This document shows positions 35,804-47,330 of a DNA stretch of 64,000 nucleotides, in pieces; within the stretch, counting starts at the first letter, position 1; each line of letters begins with the position of its first letter. Source of the stretch: Chiridota heheva (taxonomy: Eukaryota; Echinodermata; Holothuroidea; Apodida; Chiridotidae); contig JAIGNY010000581.1 of NCBI GenBank assembly GCA_020152595.1, positions 685,001 to 749,000 of the forward strand, given 5' to 3'. The notes beneath the pieces are model-generated. The model was not told where the DNA came from and ran no database searches. It saw nothing but the letters and a program-made list of their open reading frames with translations. The position numbers were made by a program, and so were the translations under genes.

Positions 35804-36769
35804 GTAAGTTTATCATGTGGATGTGTAAAAATGGTGTTAATTATAAAGGACAAACTATGAAACAGGAGGGATACATGTAGATTTCAGACCCTTAATAGCT
35901 GGATTTTAAAAATGGGCTTGATGCTAGTTTTTTTTGGAGAAACACATTAACGAATTGCTGCACCTTTTTGGTGTGTGGTCCAGGGGCCCCCTAAGACTTA
36001 AGACCCTGGTGAAGCTCTGGAATTTTAGCTATAATCATACCTTAGAATGAAACTTATTCTAACCGATAAAGCCCATTAATGAGCCAAACAGGACAAGTTC
36101 TTACTATGATATTATTCTGTGTTCTGTACCCATGTAAGCTATTACATTTATAAGGTTGATTAAGATTATTAAGTTTTCAAATATATATTTTTTTTAATTG
36201 AATAAGGACCTGGACAGTTGATTCTCCTTCACAAAACAATGTGAGAACTTTGCTTGAAACTTAAAAGCTTTTAACATTGGAAGTGCATCCCCCCTCCCCT
36301 CCTCCCCCTTCCTTGTGATGGACAGATAAGGTTTATTGTCAAGCACATGTAAAACTAGAATATCAGAGCGCTTACCTTCGCCCCTGTTGCAATTCCAATA
36401 TGCTTAGAATAATTTGACTTTCCTATATTTGATCCCCATACCCAATATGATCTACCTCAAATTCAAGGCCCACCAAGCTTTATGAACACTTAAAGATGAT
36501 CTTCTGACTGATTTCTTCCAAGTCCATATCATTGTTTTCAGTTTCATTCAGGCTAAGCATTCATTGTCTGAGTTCCTTTCAGTAGAGATGCACATTCCAT
36601 CATTTTCCATTCATGGCTACAGTAAACCAATTGTTTCATTTTCTTTGATTCCATAGACCACTTGATTTAAGTATTTTAAGTCCAGAAAATGAATTGTGGG
36701 ATTAATATTCATGACATGAATTCATTGTTTCACCACATTCCATTTGAAATTTTTAACTAATTCTTGACA

Positions 36770-37090
36770 ATCCTTACCATAAACATCCCCACCCCTTGAT
36801 TTCTGCCTTTACCTTGTACCAATGTATCCCAAATTTAAATAACTTGTGCCTTAAGCAATAATAAAACCACACATCAAATTAAATCCAAATTCATTCATCA
36901 GTTCTTGAAATGTTCTAATGACAGTCAAACTCACCCTAAAACATCCCCATCCGTCCATGTGGGCCCTTCTCCTGTTCCAATATGTCTCAAATAATTTTAA
37001 TCATTTCTTCCTTATGCAGTAATAAAAGCACACACCAGATGTATTCAAAATCTAATCATCAGTTCTTAAAAGATGTTGATGGCAAACAAA
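36770..37090. repeat. Two degenerate ~165-bp repeats in USP36 intron 1
   Basis: Copies near 36785-36935 and 36940-37090 share 'aataataaaaccacacatc'-like and 'tcatcagttcttgaaa'-like text. The rest of 35804-37400 shows no gene or clear element. Confidence 0.4.
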
Positions 37091-37399
37091 CAGACAAATA
37101 AACAAACACGCAGGTGAAAACATAAGCCTCCGTCCAACTGCATTGGCCGAGGTAGTAACCTCTGTATCTGGACAGATTTGATATTAAGTTTTCTTTGACA
37201 TACAGGTATGTTATGAAACAAAACCTTCCATGGCTATTTTGAAGATTTTTTTTTTGCCATGGGCCCCCTAAGTACATGTAAGTTTATCATAAATGTTTTT
37301 GTGATTATTTTGTACAGAATTGATTAAGTTTTTGTATAGAAGTGAAATTTTATTTCAAAGAGAAAGTTGATTCATACAATATTAAGACAAACTTAATAG

Positions 37400-38128
37400 A
37401 TGCACTATTAAGGGAAAGTAAATATATACGTTATTAAGAGAAAGTATGTATACGTTATTAAGAGAAAGTATATATACATTATTAAGAGAAAGTATATATA
37501 CGTTATTAAGAGAAAGTATATATACATATACGTTATTAAGAGAACGAACGTATATATAGGTTATCAAGAGAAAGTATATATACGTTATTAAGAGAAAGTA
37601 TATATAGGTTATCAAGAGAAAGTATATATACATTATTAAGAGAAAGTATATATACATTATTAAGAGAAAGTATATATACGTTATTAAGAGAAAGTATATA
37701 TACATTATTAGAGAGAAAGTATATATACGTTATTAAGAGAAAGTATATATACGTTATTAAGAGAAAGTATATATCGTTATTAAGAGAAAGTAGATATACA
37801 TTATTAAGAGAAAGTATATATATGTATTAAGAGAAAGTATATATATGTTATTAAGAGAAAGTATATATACGTAATTAAGAGAAAGTATATATACGTTATT
37901 AAGAGAAAGTATATATACGTTATTAAGAGAGTATATATACGTTATTAGAGAAAGTATATATACGTTATCAAGAGAAAGTATATATCATTATTAAGAGAAA
38001 GTATATATACGTTACTAAGAGAAAGTATATATACGTTATTAGAGAAAGTATATAAACGTTATTAAGAGAAAGTATATATACGTTATTAAGAGAAAGTATA
38101 TATACGTTATTAAGAGAAAGTATATATA
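37400..38128. repeat. 24-bp minisatellite, array 1 (~30 copies)
   Basis: The unit is 'gttattaagagaaagtatat' followed by 'atac'. Copies vary by small indels and ATAT length. The same unit resumes at 41040, so a LINE inserted into one originally continuous array. Confidence 0.9.
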
Positions 38129-38130
38129 CC

Positions 38131-41038
38131 TCCCCTAGCTTTCCTATTGTTGAAAATAGGCTCCAAACCAGCCTCAATCAGCTGCAAGTCTGGAGCAACA
38201 ATAACGGTTTTAGATTCTCCAAAGACAAGACAGTCTGCATGCACTTTTGTCATTTCAACAACCTCCACCCCAACCCAAACTTTGTGCTCAATGGGAATCG
38301 CATCCCTAAAGTTGAAAACACAAAGTTCCTTGGTCTAACTCTAGACCCCAAGCTCACCTACAAGCCACACATCACCAACCTGAAACTAAAATGCAATAGC
38401 TCCCTCAACCTCCTCCAACTGCTCTCCAACACTACTTGGGGAGCGAACCGCTATGCTCTCCTCAAAATTTTCAGGCTCACCATTCGTGCCAAGCTTGACT
38501 ATGGCAATATTGTTTACTGTGTCGCTCACAACTCATACCTCAACCACATTAACACCATCCAAAATGAAGCCCTCAGGCTTTAACTAGGAGCCTACAGGAC
38601 CTCCCCAATCACTAGCCTTCATGTTGAAGCCAACGAACCCCCCTTTCTACTTAGATGTAAAAAGCTTAGCCTCTCCTATGCTTTTAGAGTCCTCACCAAC
38701 ACCCAGAACCCTGTTTACAACCTCATTAGGTACTAGAGCTGTGACCGTTTAGCGTGTACACGCTACACGCTCGCAAATCTTGTAAACGTTTACTAAAACT
38801 TCATTGCGAGTAATCGTTTTTCATACATTATAGGCCTAGTGTCTTGCCGTTGAAAATCAATATTCATGATTCAAATCACACACACATTCGGCTGACAAAA
38901 TTCCAATCAATGATTTTTTACAAACTGTAAACCCGATTAGCATAATCCTTTTTAAATGTGCGAATCACAAATGAGCAGTAATCACTAATGAATGGGGATA
39001 TTATGCACTTTGATTTCGCCGAAATCTGAGTAATTCAACTTGTAAAATGCACCACGAATGTGCAGCAGTACACAGTGAAACTAACAATAGGCCTAACGTT
39101 AGGCCATAAGGCTTTAAATCCCACGCAATCAGCGCACGTTTCATCGATAAAAAAAACCTACTTGAATCGTGACAATCAGTACATTTACATGTAAATATTA
39201 CCTGATGAGTCAAATAAATTTTGCAAGAAAGAAAAAATATTGCATAATAAATAAACAGAAAAAGGTTTTAACAGAGCTGAAATTCTGCATGCTTCGCAAA
39301 GATGGCGGCCATTTTTTCGAGAGGACTGATACTTCAGAACTTCCTGGTGGTGGTGGCGTAGTTTTGAAATGTTTTACGGCGAGGTATATCATAGGCCTCA
39401 GTATGCAAGATTTTCACAGAACTTTGAAAGCCGTAGCGAATAGGACTAAAAAGTTACGCGATGTTGAGTTTAAATGACATTGAAAGGAACTTATCTGTTA
39501 TTTCTAAACTGAATTTCCATGCATATTTTCCATAAAAATGATGATTTATACTGTACAAGTAAACTTTTTACGATTTGGAAAGCAAAACTCAGCGTCTATT
39601 TGGGTAATGCACTCAGTACTTTTACCATACTGGTTGCGCGATTTTTCTACTTCGCCTCGTAGTTTTGGAGCAATTTTGGTGTTTCTCCGAAAATTACGGT
39701 ACTAAACTCGTGTACACGATACACGCTCGCTTTTTTTGGCGTGTACACGTTTACTAAAATCCCTAAACGTTCACAGCTCTATTAGGTACCCCAATTTCTC
39801 CTCCCTCTTTGATAGGACTAAAACCCTATCGCCTCCCTTCAGCTTACGCATTAAATCAGACCTCTTTCAACTTGGCATCAACCGCCCACTCGGCACCTAT
39901 TCCTGGCCCACTTTTCCGCCTTGGGCCACCCCCTTCCTTCTGTCCACCTAGACCTCTCCACTTATAACAAAACTCAAACTCACCCTAATCTCTTCATCAA
40001 TCTCCACAACCAAATCAAAGACCAACTCTCAAATTACACCTCCATCTATACTGATGGCTCCAAGGAAGGCAACAAGACAGCTGCTGCTGCCATCATCCAA
40101 GACATCACCCTCAGTAGCAGACTTCCTGACCACTCATCCATCTTTTCAGCCGAGGCTAAGGCCATTCTCCTCGCCCCCTCAACTTTATTGAGTACTCTCC
40201 TCTTAGTCACTTTGCCATTTTCTCTGACTCAAAGGCTGTTCTTACTTCATTACTCAATCTTAAATGGGATAACCTCACCTGCCACCTCCTCCTCCGGAAA
40301 CTCTTTTCTCCCACCCTCTGCAGGAAAAGTGTTCTTTTCTTCTGGATACCCAGCCATGTTGGCATACCTGGCAATGACAGGGCTGACACAGCCGCTAAGC
40401 TTGCTCTTAACCTCCTCCCTTCCCCTTTTCCCAAAACCTTCTCTGACATCAAACCGCTTATCGCTTCTCTTGTTCGTGACCGCTGGCGAACCTTATGGAA
40501 CTTCCAAATTGATAACAAACTCCATGTTATCCAGCCCACAATCCCGATCAAATCCACCATCAACAACCTTTCTCGTATCGACAACGTTCATATTACCCGT
40601 CTTAGAATTGGTCACACCCACCTCACTCACTCCCACCTCCTTATTGGTTCCCCCAACCCCTCTGTAACAATTGCCACTGCATCCTCACAATCCAACACGT
40701 TCTCCTTGCTTGCCCCCTGTACAACCTTCCCAGAGCTTCTCTCGCTCCCCACAACTCAATTGCTGAGTTCTTCCAAAAATCCTCTAGATAAAATAGTCTC
40801 CTTCCTTCAGCATGCATCCCTCTACAACCATATTTAATTCTCCTCTTCCACCCCCTCTCTACTTTGTTTTTAGTTTTACCCATGCACCTCCTCTCTCGAT
40901 CACAGCTTTCTGGCTTTTGTTCTTGAATTTCTCTCATTCTTCCCCTGGTCTCTTTCCTTACTACCTCTAAAATGATCTGACCTCTCAGGCACAATTTGAC
41001 CTTCGTTGTCGTGGTGCCGTTAAGACCTCATCAAACAA
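38131..41038 (+). mobile_element. I/Nimb-like LINE with RNase H, 5'-truncated, split by a hAT element
   Basis: The 5' part (38131-38733) has late reverse-transcriptase text: 'FRFSKDKTVCMHF', 'KFLGLTLDPKLTYKPHITNL' and 'RAKLDYGNIVYC'. After the hAT insert it resumes with 'YPNFSSLFDRTK'. It then shows an RNase H domain with catalytic aspartate in 'IYTDGSKEGNK', glutamate in 'FSAEAKAI' and a further aspartate in 'FSDSKAV' in a shifted frame, followed by a pyrimidine-rich 3' tail ending 'catcaaacaaac'. RNase H places it in the I/Nimb group. It sits inside the 24-bp minisatellite. A stop at 38581-38583 and several shifts make it inactive. Confidence 0.75.
38734..39781. mobile_element. Non-autonomous hAT element (1,048 bp) with 8-bp TSD
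   Basis: The ends 'tagagctgtgaccgttta' and (inverted) 'tagagctgtgaacgttta' are inverted repeats. A second inner motif, 'gtgtacacg', lies near both ends. The 8-bp direct repeats 'ttaggtac' flank it at 38726-38733 and 39782-39789. TAGAG ends with an 8-bp duplication are the hAT signature. No transposase frame exists inside. Removing the insert and one duplication restores the LINE reading. Confidence 0.9.
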
Positions 41039-41039
41039 A

Positions 41040-41833
41040 CATTATTAAGAGAAAGTATATATATACGTTATCAAGAGAAAGTATACGTTATTAAGAGAAA
41101 GTATATATACGTTATTAAGAGAAAGTATATATATATCGTTATCAAGAGAAAGTATATACGTTATTAAGAGAAAGTATATAAACGTTATTAAGAGAAAGTG
41201 TATATACGTTATTAAGAGAAAGTTATTAAGAGAAAGTATATATACGTTATTAAGAGAAAGTATATATACATTATTAAGAGAAAGTATATATACGTTATTA
41301 AGAGAAAGTATGTATCGTTATTAAGAGAAAGTATATATACGTTGTTAAGAGAAAGTATATATACGTTATTAAGAGAAAGTATATATACATTATTAAGAGA
41401 AAGTATATATATACGTTATCAAGAGAAAGTATCGTTATTAAGAGAAAGTATATATACATTATTAAGAGAAAGTATATATATATAATGTTATCAGAGAAAG
41501 TATATATAAGTTATTAAGAGAAAGTATATACGTTATTAAGAGAAAGTGTATATACGTTATTAAGAGAAAGTATATATACGTTATTAAGAGAAAGTATATA
41601 TATCGTTATTAAGAGAAAGTATATATCGTTATTAAGAGAAAGTATATATACATTATTAAGAGAGTATATATCGTTATTAAGAGAAAGTATGTATACGTTA
41701 TTAAGAGAAAGTATATATACGTTGTTAAGAGAAAGTATATATCTGTTATTAAAAGAAAGTATATATACGTTATTAAGAGAAAGTTGATTGATACATTATT
41801 GTTATCAATTAATATATAAATTAAGAGAAAGTT
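41040..41833. repeat. 24-bp minisatellite, array 2 (~33 copies)
   Basis: Same unit as array 1, starting directly after the LINE tail. It contains local variants ('tatatatcgttatc'). Confidence 0.9.
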
Positions 41834-41849
41834 AATATACCAGATTTCT

Positions 41850-42097
41850 TACGGTTCTGAATAAAGGTATCGAAAATCATCTCACGAAAAATCGCAGCAG
41901 AAATAATATTATTGTAGTGAATACACCTTTATATACTTTCACAATTTAATGCACTCTTCATCGCACAATCACATGACATTTTTAGAACACACATATACTG
42001 TTGTTTACTCAAAAAGTCTATTAAAAAAAAAAAAATGTTTCTTCTCGCGAATTTCTGATTTTTCCGCGGTTATAACCGTTGGAACCGCTGATGTTTT
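41850..42097 (+). repeat. Dispersed repeat R1, copy 2
   Basis: It shares 'ggttctgaataaaggt', 'acaatttaatgcac' and a 3' 'tttttccgcggttataacc' end with the other R1 copies (also partly at ~47800). The 36-bp minisatellite starts exactly at its 3' edge. Confidence 0.5.
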
Positions 42098-43756
42098 CCA
42101 GCTCTGTCGTGGCATAATCAACTTGTTTTGTTTCCAGCTCTGTTGCGGCATAATCAACTTGCTTTGTTTCCAGCTCTGTTGTGGCATAATCAACTTGCTT
42201 TGTTTCCAGCTCTGTCGTGGCATAATCAACTTGCTTTGTTTCCAGCTCTGCTGGGCATACCCAACTTGCTTTGTTTCCAGCTCTGTCGCGGCATAATCAA
42301 CTTGCTTTGTTTCCAGCTCTGTCGTGGCATAATCAACTTGCTTTGTTTCCAGCTCTGTCGTGGCATACTCAACTTGCTTTGTTTCCAGCTCTGTCGTGGC
42401 ATACTCAACTTGCTTTGTTTCCAGCTCTGTCGTGGCATAATCAACTTGTTTTGTTTCCAGCTCTGTCGTGGCATAATCAACTTGCTTTGTTTCCAGCTCT
42501 GTCGCGGCATAATCAACTTGCTTTGTTTCCAGCTCTGTCTTGGCATCATCAACTTGCTTTGTTTCCAGCTCTGTCGCGGCATAATCAACTTGCTTTGTTT
42601 CCAGCTCTGTCGTGGCATAATCAACTTGCTTTGTTTCCAACTCTGTCGCGGCATAATCAACTTGCTTTGTTTCCAGCTCTGTCGTGGCATAATCAACTTG
42701 CTTTGTTTCCAGCTCTGTCGTGGCATAATCAACTTGCTTTGTTTCCAACTCTGTCGCGGCATAATCAACTTGCTTTGTTTCCAACTCTGTCGTGGCATAA
42801 TCAACTTGCTTTGTTTCCAGCTCTGTCGCGGCATAATCAACTTGCTTTGTTTCCAGCTCTGTTGCGGCATAATCAACTTGCTTTGTTTCCAGCTCTGTCG
42901 TGGCATAATCAACTTGCTTTGTTTCCAGCTCTGTCGTGGCATAATCAACTTGCTTTGTTTCCAACTCTGTCGTGGCATAATCAACTTGCTTTGTTTCCAG
43001 CTCTGTCGCGGCATAATCAACTTGCTTTGTTTCCAGCTCTGTTGCGGCATAATCAACTTGCTTTGTTTCCAGCTCTGTCGCGGCATAATCAACTTGCTTT
43101 GTTTCCAGCTCTGTCGTGGCATAATCAACTTGCTTTGTTTCCAGCTCTATCGTGGCATAATCAACTTGCTTTGTTTCCAACTCTGTCGCGGCATAATCAA
43201 CTTGCTTTGTTTCCAGCTCTGTCGTGGCATAATCAACTTGCTTTGTTTCCAGCTCTGTCGTGGCATAATCAACTTGCTTTGTTTCCAACTCTGTCGCGGC
43301 ATAATCAACTTGCTTTGTTTCCAGCTCTGTTGCGGCATAATCAACTTGCTTTGTTTCCAGCTCTGTCGTGGCATAATCAACTTGCTTTGTTTCCAGCTCT
43401 GTCGCGGCATAATCAACTTGCTTTGTTTCCAGCTCTGTTGCGGCATAATCAACTTGCTTTGTTTCCAGCTCTGTCGTGGCATAATCAACTTGCTTTGTTT
43501 CCAGCTCTGTCGTGGCATAATCAACTTGCTTTGTTTCCAGCTCTGTCGTGGCATAATCAACTTGCTTTGTTTCCAACTCTGTCGCGGCATAATCAACTTG
43601 CTTTGTTTCCAGCTCTGTCGCGGCATAATCAACTTGCTTTGTTTCCAGCTCTGTCGCGGCATTATCAACTTGCTTTGTTTCCAGCTATGTTGCGGCATAA
43701 TCAACTTGTTTTGTTTCCAGCTCTGTCGCGGCATAATTAAGTTGCTTTCTTTCCAA
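42098..43756. repeat. 36-bp minisatellite, ~46 copies, in USP36 intron 1
   Basis: The unit is 'ccagctctgtcgtggcataa' followed by 'tcaacttgctttgttt'. Because 36 is a multiple of 3, several frames are open on both strands across the array; the minus frame reads a 12-residue repeat '[12 protein letters not shown]'. Copies differ mainly at CGTGG/CGCGG/TGCGG. No start signal, promoter or codon bias supports a real gene. The + frame runs by chance into the next USP36 exon. Confidence 0.9.
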
Positions 43757-43802
43757 ATTACAAAATGGATTAATTTGATGGAAAAATCTTTTTTTATTCA
43801 AG

Positions 43803-44027
43803 GCATGATGCAAAACCATCTTGAGATGAAGGGCGACGGCATCCCGACCCCGAGACTTGTCTTGCACAACCCAGACAAAGTGTGTCTAGAATGGAAGAAA
43901 TGTCACCGTGTGGGTGTTGGCCTCATCAATATGGGCAACACATGCTTCCTCAATTCCACCCTGCAGTGCCTCACCTACACACCCCCCCTGGCTAATTACC
44001 TCCTTAGCCAGCAGCACAAGGAAGAAT
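43803..44027 (+). CDS. USP36: USP36-like, exon 2: catalytic Cys box
   Basis: A 225-bp exon (phase 1-1) encodes '[19 protein letters not shown]', the Cys box of ubiquitin-specific proteases with its nucleophile, followed by '[16 protein letters not shown]', characteristic of USP36/42. The acceptor is 'tttttttattcaag' and the donor 'GAATgtaagt'. It joins in frame to the preceding exon through a serine codon and to the next through a cysteine codon. The asparagine two residues before the box glycine and the Cys itself are intact. Confidence 0.9.
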
Positions 44028-44065
44028 GTAAGTACTCAAACGTGGGCAATTCTTCAGATTATATA

Positions 44066-44675
44066 TAGTGCTGTTATGACATCGATTATCGCAATATCAC
44101 GATATTTCTTTTCCCAGGACATGAAATATTGCTCTCACGACATATCTTGATACCAAAAACTAATACTCAACTATGAAATTTTTGTGCAACTAGGCTAGGC
44201 TACTTCCTACAGTACAATTCTAATGTTACGGTACTAAATCTAAAATTCAAGTTTAGGCCATTAAAAATGTGCAAAATGATCGTGAAACTCTAAAACAACT
44301 AATTAAAATGCATGCTTTGCACCACACACTGACACGCGCTGATTTAAGTTGGCAAAAAGAAACAAAAATTGGTCCAGAATGTGCCACTCAGGCTCTCACT
44401 TCGATGATTTATGATTCACTTTGGCTGAGTTACCAAACACGCGTGATGAACCTAATAGTCACGCGATCATGTCATCTGCTAGATCTGCAGATCATTTTTT
44501 CTTGCATTTATCATATCATGGAGTAAATTGTAAGTCCATGATCATGTAATCTTAGTAATATTAACAATTTGTGTAGTGAGTCAGTTTTCTTGAAAAGTAT
44601 CGCGTTATACGATATATCGCGATATTTTTTTTCAAGACAATCGATACCTAATAGAGCCATGTCATGACAGCACTA
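44066..44675. mobile_element. Non-autonomous hAT element (610 bp) with 8-bp TSD
   Basis: The ends 'tagtgctgttatgacat' and (inverted) 'tagtgctgtcatgacat' match at 16 of 17 bases. The perfect 8-bp duplications 'attatata' lie at 44058-44065 and 44676-44683. The termini are followed by AT-rich palindromic 'atcgcgatat' text. No transposase. It begins 38 bp downstream of the exon 2 donor. Confidence 0.9.
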
Positions 44676-44717
44676 ATTATATAACGCATTCTTCAATTGA
44701 ATTCTGGGGACTATTAA

Positions 44718-45764
44718 CCCTTACTCTACCAGGGCTTTGAAAAAAGCGAGCTTAGTTTTTGTAACTTTTTCATATGCATTTTTGACAACTTTCCTTTCAT
44801 TTGCTTTTGTTACAAGTTTGGCTGGAATAGAGGCTAAGATATTTATCTTTTGAGTAATGAAAGCCAATTTAGGAAATATTGGACAAAAATATGCAAATTA
44901 AGCAATTGGTCAATCTTTGCAGAAGTATAACTTCTTGTCAATATTGAAAACAGCGATTTGTGTTACAAATTTAGATTCTTTATAAAACTTCCTACCAATG
45001 ATGCTAATCTATCATTTTTAGAATGAAAGGAAAGATGAAAAAACATCAAAAATGATTATAGTCAAAAGACCCCTAAAAGCTGCATCAAAAAATAAGTCAC
45101 GGTGAGACTCGAACCCGGAGCGCTCTCGCGCTAGCTGTGTACATTCCTCGCGTGCTAGCCGTGTACATTTCCTCTTCACCACGTAGTTGTTCAGATTGGG
45201 GAGGTGAAATCTAATTATTATAGGAAAGGTTTTAAATACAGGAGGGGGGTGGTATGCCTTTATTTATATATCAAATGAAAGGAAATTTCAAGCACTTTTG
45301 AACGGCGGTTTAACGAAGCATGTGCGATTTACAGTTTGGGTACACGATTTTTGTTTTTAAATGGCAGAAATTCATGAAATTTTGAAGAAATTTCTCCAGA
45401 ACAAAAGATTGCAGGTAGGGATTATAACAATTAGACCAGAAACCAATACTATCATGTCTTAGGACTTGTGTGTTTGATTTTTATGCAAAAATGTGGTCTT
45501 TATGTTATTGTACAATTTGAAAAAAAAAAAAAATAAAAAATTGTAAATGTATTTGCAATTTTTAGTTTCATCCTTCTTAAACATATTTTTTCTTAAAATT
45601 CTGTAATATGACCCCTATATAGAAGTTACATTTTGTGAAAGAAATATCCGAGTACTTTAAAATGATACCAAGATTACTCCTATAGGACTGGTAAAGTCCA
45701 GATTTTATTTTAAAAAAAGGTGGTTTAAAAATGGCGATAGTATCTCCGTGTGGTAGAGTTAGGG
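44718..45764. mobile_element. Non-autonomous piggyBac-type element with TTAA sites
   Basis: TTAA at 44714-44717 is followed by 'cccttactctacca', and 'tggtagagttaggg' is followed by TTAA at 45765-45768. These are 13-14 bp inverted ends abutting the duplicated TTAA, the mark of piggyBac insertion. The 1,047-bp interior has no transposase. It contains a tRNA-like segment at ~45096-45190. It lies 42 bp from the hAT element. Confidence 0.8.
45096..45190 (-). other. tRNA-like segment inside the piggyBac-type element
   Basis: On the minus strand, 'gggttcgagtctcaccgtga' resembles a B box plus T-arm and acceptor, and 'cgtggtgaagaggaaa' could be an A-box side. The middle has two copies of a 'gctagc...gtgtacat' hairpin-like block. 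It is too long and irregular for a tRNA gene, so a captured SINE head or tRNA pseudogene is more likely. Confidence 0.35.
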
Positions 45765-45832
45765 TTAAGATATCACAGCATCTATCTTTGTTTTCAACCG
45801 AATCATAGTAGAAAAAAGGACTTGTATTAGTT

Positions 45833-45948
45833 TGTGGATGTGAAGTTACTATAAGGTATATATCGAGAGAACGTGGATGTGAAATTACTATCAGGTATAT
45901 ATCGACAGAACGTGGATGTGAAGTTACTATAAGGTATATATCGACAGA
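45833..45948. repeat. ~41-bp tandem repeat, 3 copies
   Basis: The unit contains 'tggatgtgaagttactataa' and then 'ggtatatatcgacagaacg'. It lies in intron 2. Confidence 0.85.
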
Positions 45949-46308
45949 TAGAGATTTTATATTGGACAGAAAGAGCTTTCAAGTTTCAAACATAGGCTAA
46001 TAGTTTTTGCATTACATTTCATCAGAAGCACCTGCTCCATTCAAAGAATATTGGTGAAGAATTTAAAAACACTGAGTGAACGTAAGAAAATTTCATAAGG
46101 TTTTGTATATTTGTGTAACTTGTTAAAATATTTTTTTTGTAAAACTTGAATTTTTCATGGTTTATTATAGTATAGTGTCTTCTAATTAAGTTGAAGTTGT
46201 CATATGTCCATTGTTTTGAAAATTGAAAATGAGAAAATCTTTATTGCTGACTGAATTTTGACAATATTTTCCATGTGTATAACATCTCTTTGCTGCATAT
46301 ATTCACAG

Positions 46309-46422
46309 GTCGGATGGGAGGATTTTGTATGCTGTGTGAACTCTGCAGTCACATGTTGCGGGTGATCCAAAACGGTAACGGTCAACCAGTCAGACCGATG
46401 GTCATCATTCATAAACTCAAAC
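46309..46422 (+). CDS. USP36: USP36-like, exon 3
   Basis: A 114-bp exon (phase 1-1) encodes 'GGFCMLCELCSHMLRVIQNG' and a following 'IIHKLK'. This corresponds to the catalytic-domain segment between the Cys box and the QEDAHEF region in USP36. The acceptor is 'catatattcacag' and the donor 'AAACgtaagt'. Junction codons on both sides are consistent with the neighbouring exons. Confidence 0.85.
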
Positions 46423-46532
46423 GTAAGTAACTTGTTGTTTAACTCTTTGAATGACCGCAAAGGTATAAATTGATAAGGAATGATGTATAAAGGATAAGGT
46501 CAAGCAGTGTGCGAGTGAATCAAAGTGCTGAC

Positions 46533-46617
46533 GGTCAGCCATTCAAACTAATGGTCAGCCATTCAGACTAATGGTCAGCCATTCAGACTAATGGTCAGCC
46601 ATTCAGACTAATGGTCA
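46533..46617. repeat. 20-bp tandem repeat, 4 copies
   Basis: The unit is 'ggtcagccattcagactaat'; copies are nearly identical. It lies 110 bp after exon 3. Confidence 0.9.
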
Positions 46618-46639
46618 TACAAAAACTCAAAGAGTTTGG

Positions 46640-47095
46640 AATTAATTATGAAATTTCCCACAATTCTGAATAAGCCCAGCTTAGTGCATCCGAGCCATTA
46701 GAGTCATAGCAGTGCTTACCCCCAGTTTCAGTGGTGCAAGTGGATGAGAAAACATGACACTCCTCCTGGCAGGACATCAGTCCATCGCAGGTTAACCCCC
46801 CAGTAGTGCTGGTATTTATTTAACAGCTGAGTGGACTGAAGCAAGTAGAGTGAAGTGTCTTGCTCATGGACACAATGCAGCGCTCGCGATGGGAATCGAA
46901 CCTGGTACCTTTCAAATACGAGCATGACCCCTTAACCACTGAGCCACTGCACCTCCTTCAGTTTGAATAAAGTTGTTGAAAATCTTCCCACAACAAATGT
47001 AGTAAATTCATTTTTATGTGCTTCCCTCTTTTACAATTTAATGTACAATTACATGGTGGACATTTTTAAAGCACATATTCACCACATATAGAGGA
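46640..47095 (+). repeat. Dispersed repeat R1, copy 3, split by a SINE
   Basis: The R1 blocks 'cacaattctgaataag' (46650s) and 'gaataaagttgttgaaaat' with 'ttttacaatttaatgtac' (46965-47050) flank the SINE at 46675-46957. The 'tgaataag'/'tgaataaag' text on both sides may be the target duplication. Confidence 0.5.
46675..46957 (-). mobile_element. tRNA-derived SINE, minus strand
   Basis: Read on the minus strand it starts 'aaggaggtgcagtggctcag' with an A box in 'agtggctcagtggttaag' and a B box in 'ggttcgattcccatc'. A conserved-looking body follows ('catgagcaagacacttcact', 'ggggggttaacctgcgatgg'). This body resembles SINE cores known from several marine animals. It inserted into R1. Confidence 0.7.
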
Positions 47096-47330
47096 ATTTC
47101 ATCACATGACTCTAACTCAACTGGACTCGATTTTGCAGGGCAGCGACGTCGTTGCGTTTCACGTGTCTTCACACAGCTCAGTCACATCACACGTAAAAAA
47201 CAAACATACTACATGATAACCTACCAGTTCAACAAATTTTACTACTTGCAATTTTTTGTTCACTTCCGATTTTACTTCATATTTTTCTTAAGTTTTATAT
47301 TTTCACCGGGTTTACGAAGAAGAGTAACTT
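47090..47330 (-). repeat. Dispersed repeat R2, minus copy
   Basis: Inverse of the 7775-8010 copy ('gagctgtgtgaagac' and 'cacgtgtgatgtgac' read on the minus strand). It carries a two-fold 'attaactccagctgattgttt' duplication at ~47333-47390 at its edge. Confidence 0.5.

Noticed and set aside
37382..38177. Minus-strand frames across the 24-bp minisatellites
   Set aside because: The unit length of 24 keeps frames open. No conserved sequence; simple repeat.
42005..43740. Long frames on both strands across the 36-bp repeat, including a 523-codon minus frame
   Set aside because: All frames are open because the unit is a multiple of three and stop-poor. There is no codon bias or conserved protein, and it lies in an intron.
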